This document shows, piece after piece, positions 25,595 to 33,086 of a DNA stretch of 64,000 bases; position 1 is the first letter of the stretch, and each line of letters starts with the position of its first letter. The stretch covers positions 248,001 through 312,000 of the forward strand of contig CAXSAZ010000001.1 of the NCBI GenBank assembly GCA_964235485.1, in the 5' to 3' direction. Both the position numbers and the translations under genes were made by a program. A model generated the notes under the pieces. It had not been told where the DNA came from, did no database searches, and worked only from the letters and a program-made list of their open reading frames with translations. Source of the stretch: CAHJXG01 sp964235485 (lineage in GTDB: Bacteria; Pseudomonadota; Alphaproteobacteria; Acetobacterales; Acetobacteraceae).

Positions 25595-26509
25595 GTGCTG
25601 GATGACGTGAGCGGCCAGGCGTCCAGCCTGGCCGGCCTCGTTCCGCTTGCGGCGGAGCTTGGCGACTTGAAGCGGGTGCGGGATGCGTCCAGCCCGGACA
25701 GCCTAGCGTCCCGGCTGTTCCGCGGCGCTTGGGGCGCCCTGCTTGCGGGCCAGGCGCCGCTGGATGTCGCGTTGCTGGCCACCGCCGACGCGGTTGCGGC
25801 GGCCCGGCTCAGCGGCATTGATCGCGCCGTGCTGCTCGCCGCCGGGCTGACCGAAGCCGAGGCGGCTGAAGTGTTGGCGCGCTCCTTTGACGAGGTATCG
25901 GCCCCGATTGACCCGGCATTGGCCGCGCAGTTGCGGGATCAACTCGGCCAGACGCTCCGTCCCGGGACGGCGCCGGAGTTCGCCGAGGCTTTAATCCGTC
26001 AGCCCCGTGCCGGCGCGACATGCCCGGGCAAGCCGCGCATCGTCTTGGAGCCGCCCGAAGGTCACGGCGACCATTGCATGGTCGTGGCGGCGTTGGCCGT
26101 CATCCTGTCGCCGCGCTACGAGGCCGACCCGGCGGCGGCGTTCCTGGCCGGCATGGCGCACCACCTGCACAATGCGCTCTTGCCCGACAGCGGGTTCGCC
26201 GGGGAGATGCTGCTGGGCGACCATCTCGGCCCGGTGATGCGGCGGCTGTTCGACCGCGAACTCGCGACGCTGCCCGCGCCGCTGTCCGAAGCGACCGGCG
26301 CCGCACTGGCGGCCATCCCGGACGCCTCGACCCCAGTGGGCCGGGCGTTCCATGCGGCCGACGTGATCGACCGCGTGCTGCAGATGCGGCATTACGACCA
26401 AGTGGCGCGCTTCACGGTGGATCAGGCGCTGGACGACATGGACCTGGTGCACGCTGGCCCCACCCAAAGCTTCCACCAGGCGGTGCTGCGGGACGCCGGG
26501 CTGCCGTGA
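25595..26509 (+). CDS. HD-domain-like protein of the inositol cluster
   Basis: About 304 residues, all helical, rich in Ala and Leu. The C-terminal half looks like an HD-type metal hydrolase: GHGDHCMVVAALA, then MAHHLHNALLPDSGF and HAADVIDRVLQMRHY. The doublet reads His-His rather than His-Asp, so metal coordination may differ. If active it could remove phosphate from an inositol phosphate or a nucleotide. Start is uncertain: GTG 25595 is chosen, TTG 25580 and GTG 25607 are alternatives. Its TGA overlaps the next gene's GTG. Confidence 0.7.
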   Translation: MLDDVSGQASSLAGLVPLAAELGDLKRVRDASSPDSLASRLFRGAWGALLAGQAPLDVALLATADAVAAARLSGIDRAVLLAAGLTEAEAAEVLARSFDEVSAPIDPALAAQLRDQLGQTLRPGTAPEFAEALIRQPRAGATCPGKPRIVLEPPEGHGDHCMVVAALAVILSPRYEADPAAAFLAGMAHHLHNALLPDSGFAGEMLLGDHLGPVMRRLFDRELATLPAPLSEATGAALAAIPDASTPVGRAFHAADVIDRVLQMRHYDQVARFTVDQALDDMDLVHAGPTQSFHQAVLRDAGLP

Positions 26510-27657
26510 CGCGGTGGCCCGACGGCGCGTTGTCCAGCCCGGTATCCGGCCGGGCGCTGGCCGCGGACACGCCGCATTCCCTTGCCGCCGGGCCGGAACG
26601 CTGGCCGGTCGTGTCAGACATCCCGTTCCTGCGCGCCGACCGTCGCTGCCTGGCCGACGCGGCGCTTGCGGCGCTCGATGCGGGCGACGCGCACCGGGCG
26701 TTGGTGCTGTTGTTGGGGGATCAGGACAACTGGGCGCGCACGCCCCCGCCCTCGGAGGATGACCGGGCCGCGTTGGCGAGACGGCCGGAGGGCTTCACCT
26801 TCCGTGCGGCGATGGATGCCCTGGCGTTCGGTCCGGTTGGCACCTACTTCGCCCACCGCTGGTCGGACCCGACATTTCTGTCCGGCCTGGCTCTGGCGGA
26901 AGCGCATTGGAACAGCCCATCCTGCGTGTTCGAGCTGGCCTGCGGCGCCGGGCACTACCTGCGCGAGTTCGCCCGCTTCGCCCCGCGGGTGGCCGGCGCA
27001 GACATCGTGTTCGCCAAGCTGTGGCTGGCCCGGCGCTACGTGGCGCCCGCGGCGCGGCTCCTGTGCTTCGACGCCGCGGCGTCCTGGCCGCTGGCCGGGG
27101 CGTCCGCCGAGTTGGTGTTCTGCCACGACGCCTTCTACTTCCTGCCGGACAAGCCGCACGTGGCGGCGGAGATGCTGCGGGTCGCCGGCCCGGGTGGACG
27201 GGTGCTGGTCGGGCACGCGCATAATTCCTTGGTGGACAACCTGTCTGCCGGCGACCCGCTTCCGCCGGCCGGCTACGCAGCGCTGTTCGGGACGCCGATG
27301 CTGTATGACGACCGGGAACTCACCCGCGCGCTGGTCGAGATGCGGGCGCCGGCGCCGGGCGGCGCGGACGCGCTGGCCGACGCGCCGGCGGTGGCTTGGG
27401 CGACCGGCGCCGGGACGCCGCGCGCGCTTTCGGGCGGGCTGACGGTGCCGACGCCGGGAACGGTGCTGCGCCGCAACCCGCTTTACGCCGGGCCGGAAAT
27501 CCGGTGGCCGTCGGAGCGTTACCAACGGGAGTACGGGCCGCTGGCGACCTACCCGCTGTGGTCCGACGCGCCGGAGCGGGCCGTAGCCGGGACGGACGAC
27601 GCGACCGACCGCTTTGCCCGGCGCCGGGTTCTCCTGGACCTGCCGCAGCAATGGTGA
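26506..27657 (+). CDS. Class I SAM-dependent methyltransferase of the inositol cluster
   Basis: A 383-residue protein starting at GTG 26506 (GTGA overlap with the HD-like gene). The Rossmann methyltransferase core begins at about residue 140: VFELACGAGHYLREFARF (SAM loop), VAGADIVFAKLWLARRY, then ELVFCHDAFYFLPDKPHV and MLRVAGPGGRVLVGHAHN. An N-terminal ~130-residue and a C-terminal ~120-residue extension are unusual; the end (YPLWSDAPE) resembles no domain I know. Overlaps the next gene by seven bases. Substrate unknown; by context an inositol- or sugar-containing intermediate. Confidence 0.8.
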   Translation: MTRWPDGALSSPVSGRALAADTPHSLAAGPERWPVVSDIPFLRADRRCLADAALAALDAGDAHRALVLLLGDQDNWARTPPPSEDDRAALARRPEGFTFRAAMDALAFGPVGTYFAHRWSDPTFLSGLALAEAHWNSPSCVFELACGAGHYLREFARFAPRVAGADIVFAKLWLARRYVAPAARLLCFDAAASWPLAGASAELVFCHDAFYFLPDKPHVAAEMLRVAGPGGRVLVGHAHNSLVDNLSAGDPLPPAGYAALFGTPMLYDDRELTRALVEMRAPAPGGADALADAPAVAWATGAGTPRALSGGLTVPTPGTVLRRNPLYAGPEIRWPSERYQREYGPLATYPLWSDAPERAVAGTDDATDRFARRRVLLDLPQQW

Positions 27658-28673
27658 CGTTGGGTTGGGGCATCGCCGGGTGCGGCTGGGTGGCGCGCGA
27701 CTACGCCGGCCCTGCGATGCAGGCGTCGCGCAACGGGCGCTTGGCCGCGTTGTACGATCCCTCCGCCGCGTCTTTGCAGCAGGCGTCCAAGCTGTTCGGC
27801 GCGCCGGCCCATACGAGTATCGACGATTTCCTCGCGACGCCCGGCCTCGGCGCCGTGTATGTCGCCGCGCCCAACCACGCGCACCGCGCGCTGGTCGAGG
27901 CCGCGGCGGGGGCCGGCCTGCCGGTGCTGTGCGAGAAGCCGATGGCGACCACGGTGGCGGACGCCGAGGCCATGGTCGCTGCGTGCAGCCGCGCCGGCGT
28001 GCTGTATGCCACCGCGTTCGACCAGCGTTTCCACGCGGCGCACCGCGTGCTGGCCACCTTGGTCGCTGAGGGCCGGCTCGGCACGGTCACGGCCATCCGC
28101 ATCGTGTATGCGTGCTGGCTGCCGGCGGATTGGGCGGCGGGCGGGGCAGGGGACAACTGGCGCATCGACCCCGCGCGTGCGGGCGGCGGCGCGCTGATGG
28201 ATTTGGCGCCGCACGGACTCGATCTGTCGTCGTATTTGCTCAACGAGGATTTGGTGGACGTTGCCGCGATTGGCCAGGCCCGGGTGCACCGCTACACCGT
28301 GGAAGACGGAGCCTTGCTGATGGCGCGGTCGCGCTCCGGCGTCATGGTACAGATGCACGTCGCCTACAACTGCCCGGAAACCCTGCCGCGCCGCCGGCTG
28401 GAGGTCGTGGGCACGGCGGGGCAGGCGGTCGCGACCGACACCATGGGACAGACCGCGGGCGGCACGCTGGACTGGATCGACGCGGCCACCGGCGTGGTGC
28501 AGCCCGTCCCGGTTCCCGGCGCCGAACGCTCGCCGTTCCTCAACCAAGTCGAAAGCTTCGCGGATGCCGTGCTGGGCGCGCGGCCCTTCGCCTTCAGCGC
28601 CGAACGCGACCTGTCGATCATGGCCCTGGTGCTGCGAGCGCAGGCGATGGCGCAACCGCCGGGCGTGTCTTGA
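27651..28673 (+). CDS. Gfo/Idh/MocA family NAD(P)-dependent oxidoreductase
   Basis: A 340-residue dehydrogenase of the family that includes inositol dehydrogenase and glucose-fructose oxidoreductase. GIAGCGWVARDYAGP binds NAD(P); VLCEKPMATT holds the catalytic Lys96; GGGALMDLAPHGLDL carries the conserved Asp/His pair of the C-terminal domain. Starts at ATG 27651 inside the end of the methyltransferase gene. In this cluster it may oxidise a hydroxyl of inositol or of the attached sugar. Confidence 0.9.
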   Translation: MVTLGWGIAGCGWVARDYAGPAMQASRNGRLAALYDPSAASLQQASKLFGAPAHTSIDDFLATPGLGAVYVAAPNHAHRALVEAAAGAGLPVLCEKPMATTVADAEAMVAACSRAGVLYATAFDQRFHAAHRVLATLVAEGRLGTVTAIRIVYACWLPADWAAGGAGDNWRIDPARAGGGALMDLAPHGLDLSSYLLNEDLVDVAAIGQARVHRYTVEDGALLMARSRSGVMVQMHVAYNCPETLPRRRLEVVGTAGQAVATDTMGQTAGGTLDWIDAATGVVQPVPVPGAERSPFLNQVESFADAVLGARPFAFSAERDLSIMALVLRAQAMAQPPGVS

Positions 28674-28716
28674 AGCTGCAACCGACGGCGTTGACCCGTT
28701 TCACCCAGATCGAGCG

Positions 28717-30222
28717 ATGACAGAGCATTTCCTGCCGCCCACGCTGCCCGACGCCGCAGCCGCCTACGTTGCTTCCATGCCCGAAGGGCGGGTGGAGCTG
28801 TTCTCCTTGTCGCCGCTCGACCGCACCGGCGTGTCCTGCTGGAATGCGATCTTCCTGAACCAGGACGGCACGCGCTGGCACGGCGTCGCGCCGCACGGTG
28901 TCGGCTATGGCGTGGACGACGACAGCGCCATCATCGGCACCACGGGGGAACTGGCGGAGGCGGTGCATTCCGCCGTGCAGATCCACCGCATGGAGCGCAA
29001 GCGCGCCAGCTTCCACGCGCTGCGCGCCGAGGCGGGGGCGCGATACGTCGCCGATCCCCTGACCCTGTGCCTGCCAGCCGGCAGCCCCGTTGATGGCGAT
29101 ACGACCCTGGAATGGGTGCCGGCGCGCCGCTGGCCCGGCGGCGAAACGGTGTGGCTACCCATCGACATCGCGGCGTGCTCAGTGGGCGACCTGTCGCCGG
29201 GCTATGCGCCGTTCACGACGCCGATCACCAACGGGCTGGGCGCCGGGCCGACGCTCGACTTCGCCATCGGGCACGGGCTGTGCGAGCTGCTGCAACGGGA
29301 CGGCAACGGGACCGGGTTCCGCGCGATGGACCGCGGCATTGCGCTCGACCTGGGCGATGGGCCAGTGGACGGGCGCACCCGGGCCCTGCTCGACCGGCTG
29401 CGCGCCTTCGGCATTGAGGTGATCCCGAAGTTCGCCACGACCGAGTTCGGCACCGCCAACGTGTACTGCGTGGGCGCCGAGCAGGACGGAGTCGCGGCGC
29501 CCTACCCGATCATGGTGACGGCGGCGGGGGAGGCGGCGTCGCTCGACCGCGAGCACGCGCTGCGCAAGGCCGTGTTCGAGTTCGCCGCCGCCCGGATGCG
29601 CAAGGTGTTCAGCCATGCGCCGCTGGCAGACATCGCGGGCGTGGCGCCGCCGGGCTATTTCGAGCGGTTCCGCGCCTACCACAGCCTGGGCGGCGAGGAA
29701 AGCCGCAGCCTGCGCGCCATGGTGGAGTGGCTGGGACTGGATCAGCGGTCGCTCAAAGCCCTGCTGGCCGACACCGTGCTGTCCCGGCGCGGCACGCAGC
29801 GATTCGACGAACTGCCGACCTGGGACGGCCCGCTGTCCGGCACCGGGCTGGTGGAGGAGTTGGCCCGGCGCTTCGCCTCGGTCGGCATGGAAATCCTTTA
29901 CCTCGACTACTCGCCGCCGGGTGCGCCCGGCGTGCACGTGGTCAAGGCCGTGGTGCCCGGCCTGGAGGTCGAAACCATGAGCTACCACCGCATCGGCGAG
30001 CGCGGGGTGCGCAAGCTGATGGAGCGCGGCAGCAAGCTGGTCGGGTTGGGCGCGCCGCCAGCCGGTGCCGCGCCGGTGCGCCTGCCGCCCGACGCGGCGG
30101 AACGGCTGGGCGGCAATCCCTGGCTCGACATCGCGGCGGTGGACCGCATTGTCGGCGGCTTGTATCCGCTGTATCGGGAACCCGAGGTGCATAGCGCGCC
30201 CATCGCGATGGAACGGCCGTGA
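28717..30222 (+). CDS. YcaO-domain protein (ATP-dependent amide-activating enzyme), stand-alone
   Basis: A 501-residue YcaO protein starting at ATG 28717. The ATP/Mg core motif ITNGLGAGPTLDFAIGHG followed by LCELLQRDG lies at about 169-195, and the second half (FASVGMEILYLDYSPPG, then VVKAVVPGLEVE) matches the family C-terminus. YcaO enzymes phosphorylate amide oxygens to make azolines, amidines or thioamides, usually on peptides. No ThiF-like/ocin partner, no TfuA and no clear precursor peptide gene adjoin; the neighbours are inositol and sugar enzymes, so a small-molecule substrate is likely. Forms a GTGA overlap with the next gene. Confidence 0.88.
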   Translation: MTEHFLPPTLPDAAAAYVASMPEGRVELFSLSPLDRTGVSCWNAIFLNQDGTRWHGVAPHGVGYGVDDDSAIIGTTGELAEAVHSAVQIHRMERKRASFHALRAEAGARYVADPLTLCLPAGSPVDGDTTLEWVPARRWPGGETVWLPIDIAACSVGDLSPGYAPFTTPITNGLGAGPTLDFAIGHGLCELLQRDGNGTGFRAMDRGIALDLGDGPVDGRTRALLDRLRAFGIEVIPKFATTEFGTANVYCVGAEQDGVAAPYPIMVTAAGEAASLDREHALRKAVFEFAAARMRKVFSHAPLADIAGVAPPGYFERFRAYHSLGGEESRSLRAMVEWLGLDQRSLKALLADTVLSRRGTQRFDELPTWDGPLSGTGLVEELARRFASVGMEILYLDYSPPGAPGVHVVKAVVPGLEVETMSYHRIGERGVRKLMERGSKLVGLGAPPAGAAPVRLPPDAAERLGGNPWLDIAAVDRIVGGLYPLYREPEVHSAPIAMERP

Positions 30223-31040
30223 CGCTGCGTTTTGCTTACAACACCAACGGCGCCGCCAACCATCGGCTCGATGACGCCTTGGCGCTGATCGCGGACGCGG
30301 GCTACGACGGCGTGGCGCTGACGCTCGACATCCACCATTTGGACCCGTTCGCCGCGGACTTCGCAGCCGAGCGTCGGCGCGTGGCCGGGCGGCTGCGGCA
30401 GTTGGGCCTGGGCTGCGTCGTCGAGACCGGGGCGCGGTTCCTGCTGGACCCGCGCGCCAAGCACGAGCCGACGTTGCTCGCCGCCGACCCGGACGGCCGG
30501 GCGCGCCGGGTCGAGTTCTTGTTCTGCGCTTTGGAGGTCGCCGCCGAGACGGGAGCCGACGCCATGTCGTTCTGGGCGGGCGTGCCGAAGCCGGGGGTCC
30601 GGCGCGAGGACGCCCAGCACTGGCTGCGCGTCGGTGCCGAGCAGGTGGCGCGCCGGGCCGAGGCCCTGGGCACCGTCGCGGCGCTGGAGCCGGAACCCGG
30701 CATGTTGGTCGAGACCGTCGATGACTGGGCCGCGCTGGACATCCCCGGGCTGCGTCTCGCGCTCGACACCGGGCACTGCATCGTCACCGGGGAGCGCGAC
30801 CCGGCCGCCGCGGTGGCGGAGTTCGCGCCGCATCTCGGCACCGTCACGATCGAGGACATGAAGCGCGGCGTCCACGTCCATCTACCGTTCGGGGAAGGGG
30901 ACATGGACGTGCCCGGCGTGCTACGCGCCTTGCAGGCCATCAGCTTCTCCAAGCTGATTTGCGTCGAGATGTCGCGGGAAAGCCACCGTGCCGATACGAT
31001 CATCCCGGCATCGCTGGCCTACCTGAAAGCCGCCGCATGA
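30219..31040 (+). CDS. Sugar-phosphate isomerase/epimerase-like TIM-barrel protein
   Basis: A 273-residue AP-endonuclease-2-type TIM barrel (IolE/IolH/hydroxypyruvate isomerase group). The start is GTG 30219. Likely metal ligands are Glu in ALEPEPGM, Asp/His in ALDTGHC, the acidic IEDMKRGVHVH and the last Glu in CVEMSRESH. Such enzymes isomerise or dehydrate keto-sugars and inososes, fitting the Gfo/Idh/MocA dehydrogenase in the same cluster. Stop overlaps the next ATG (ATGA). Confidence 0.85.
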   Translation: MTLRFAYNTNGAANHRLDDALALIADAGYDGVALTLDIHHLDPFAADFAAERRRVAGRLRQLGLGCVVETGARFLLDPRAKHEPTLLAADPDGRARRVEFLFCALEVAAETGADAMSFWAGVPKPGVRREDAQHWLRVGAEQVARRAEALGTVAALEPEPGMLVETVDDWAALDIPGLRLALDTGHCIVTGERDPAAAVAEFAPHLGTVTIEDMKRGVHVHLPFGEGDMDVPGVLRALQAISFSKLICVEMSRESHRADTIIPASLAYLKAAA

Positions 31041-32257
31041 GGATCTGCTTCGTCAGCCGGCGGTTCTTCCCGGCGATTTCCGGCATGAGCGTTTACGCGC
31101 TGAACCTGCTGCGTGAGTTGGTCGCGGCCGGGCACGACGTGACGATGATCAGCCAGTATCGCGGCGATGCGTTCGGCCGCAAGGTCTATGGCGGCGGTCC
31201 GCCCCCCGAAGTGCCCGGCGTGCGCGTGATCGGGCTGGAGCAGTTGGGCGAGCAGGACGGCGGCGACTTCGAGCGCGACGTCGCCGCCATGGTGGAAACC
31301 GTGGCCGCCGAGCACGCGCGCCAGCCCTTCGACGTGCTGCACGCCCAATACGGCTACCCCTGCGGCTGGGCGGTGCTGGAAGCGTCGCGCCGGCTCGGCG
31401 TGCCCAACGTGGTGTCGATCCAGGGCGGCGACGGGCACTGGGTCGGCAGTTGCTGCGAAACGCACCGGCTGGCGATGGTCCGGGTGCTGGACCATGCCAA
31501 CGCCGTGCTGATCGGCTGCGACTCCTTTGCGGACGAGGTGGTGCAGCGCCTCGGCACCGACCGCGCCCGCTTCACCATTGTGCCCGGCGCCGTCGATATC
31601 GACCGGTTCCGCCCGGACCTCGCCCGCGCGGAAGGCGACCCGCCCGTAATGCTGTATCACGGCCGGGTCGATGCGCGGAAAGGCGTGCTGGATTTGATGG
31701 ACGCCGCGCGCCAGTTGCGGGACACCGGGGACCGGTTCCGGCTGCTGATCTCCGGGATCGGGCCGACCTTCGAGGAGACCGCCGCCGCCATCGCGTCACT
31801 GGGCCTGCGCGGCCTGGTGGAGATGAGCGGATATGTCGAGTATGCCGACGTGCCCGCGGTGTATCGCCGGGCCGATATCTTCGTGTCCCCGACCTATGCC
31901 GAAGGGTTCAGCAACACGATCCTGGAAGCGATGGCGACGCGGCTGGCCGTCGTGTCCTGCCGGTCCGTCGGCGTGGTCGATTGCATCCGCGACGGCGAGA
32001 ATGGCCTGCTGACCGAACCCGGCGACCGAAGCGGGCTGGCGGAGGCGCTGCGCCGTGTGCTGCGCGACGGCGCGCTGCGCCGGCGTTTGGCGGACGCGGC
32101 GCTGCAAGAGTGCCGGGCGGTGTATTCGTGGTCGGAGGTCGGCCGGCAGATCATGGACGTTTATGCCGATGTCGCGGGGCAGAAACCGGACCTCCGCTGG
32201 TCGCCGGACCTGCCCGTCGCCCCTTGCCGCTTCCGCGCCGAGCCGCACCTCTTATAG
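31037..32257 (+). CDS. Family 4 glycosyltransferase (MshA/BshA-like position in cluster)
   Basis: A 406-residue GT-B, GT4 retaining glycosyltransferase. N-terminal glycine loop FPAISGMSVYALNLLRELV, acceptor domain with HAQYGYPCGWAV, VDARKGVLDLMDA in the donor domain, and the EX7E pair Glu289/Glu297 in AEGFSNTILEAMA. GT4 enzymes include MshA (GlcNAc onto inositol phosphate) and BshA (GlcNAc onto malate). Followed immediately by a PIG-L deacetylase, and preceded in the cluster by Ino1, so inositol or its phosphate is the favoured acceptor. Acceptor and donor are inference. Confidence 0.9.
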   Translation: MRICFVSRRFFPAISGMSVYALNLLRELVAAGHDVTMISQYRGDAFGRKVYGGGPPPEVPGVRVIGLEQLGEQDGGDFERDVAAMVETVAAEHARQPFDVLHAQYGYPCGWAVLEASRRLGVPNVVSIQGGDGHWVGSCCETHRLAMVRVLDHANAVLIGCDSFADEVVQRLGTDRARFTIVPGAVDIDRFRPDLARAEGDPPVMLYHGRVDARKGVLDLMDAARQLRDTGDRFRLLISGIGPTFEETAAAIASLGLRGLVEMSGYVEYADVPAVYRRADIFVSPTYAEGFSNTILEAMATRLAVVSCRSVGVVDCIRDGENGLLTEPGDRSGLAEALRRVLRDGALRRRLADAALQECRAVYSWSEVGRQIMDVYADVAGQKPDLRWSPDLPVAPCRFRAEPHLL

Positions 32258-33019
32258 ATGCCGACCGCGCTGGTCTTGTCCCCGCATCTCGACGATGCCG
32301 CGTTCTCCTGCGGCGGGACGATGGCGCAACTGGCCGACGCCGGCTGGCGCAGTGTCATGGCCACCGCCTTCACCGCGACCGTGCTGCCCGTCACAGGCTT
32401 CGCCCTGGCCTGCCAACTCGACAAGGGCTTAGGGGCGGAGGTCGACTACATGGCGTTGCGGCGGGAGGAGGACCGTGCGGCGGCGGTTATCCTGGGGGTG
32501 GCCGACCTGCGTTGGCTTGGCCTGCCGGAAGCGCCGCACCGGGGCTATGCTTCCGCCAAAGCTCTGTTCGGCGCGATCCGGGAGGACGACGCAATCTGGC
32601 ACCCGCTTGCGGACGGGATCAGGGCCTTGGTGGAGGAACTGCAGCCGGACCTGGTGCTGGCGCCGCAAGGCCTCGGCAACCACGTGGACCACCGGCAGAT
32701 GATCCGTGCCGTGCAGCAGGCGGCGCCGCAACATCTTGCCTTCTACCGGGACACGCCCTACGCACTCCGCGACACAGATGCGGTCCCGGATCATATGCAG
32801 CCCGGGCTGCATGAGTGCGCGCCGGGGATCGCCGCCGGGCTGGAGCGCAAGATCGCGGCGTCCTGCGCCTATTGCAGCCAGATCGGCTTCCAGTTCGGCG
32901 GCCCCGACCGGCTTGCGGCGGCGCTGCGGGAGTTCGCCGTGCGTGAAGGCCAGAACCGCCCGGCGGAACGCTTCCTGGCGTCGCCGCGTGCCTTGGATCT
33001 GCTGTCAGGCAGCCATTAG
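32258..33019 (+). CDS. PIG-L / LmbE family N-acetylglucosamine deacetylase
   Basis: A 253-residue zinc hydrolase starting on the base after the glycosyltransferase stop. The zinc site is evident: SPHLDDAAFSCGG (His10, Asp12, Asp13) and HVDH at 142-145. Family members de-N-acetylate GlcNAc-inositol (MshB), GlcNAc-malate (BshB) and GlcNAc-PI. With GT4 and Ino1 in the same operon the expected product is a glucosaminyl-inositol-type compound with a free amine. Last gene of the tight cluster; no terminator follows. Confidence 0.92.
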   Translation: MPTALVLSPHLDDAAFSCGGTMAQLADAGWRSVMATAFTATVLPVTGFALACQLDKGLGAEVDYMALRREEDRAAAVILGVADLRWLGLPEAPHRGYASAKALFGAIREDDAIWHPLADGIRALVEELQPDLVLAPQGLGNHVDHRQMIRAVQQAAPQHLAFYRDTPYALRDTDAVPDHMQPGLHECAPGIAAGLERKIAASCAYCSQIGFQFGGPDRLAAALREFAVREGQNRPAERFLASPRALDLLSGSH

Positions 33020-33086
33020 GCGGCCATATTGTAGGGGTAAGATCATTGCCGTCTCACCGCCCCTTTGGGTACAGGTTTTACCGGCA

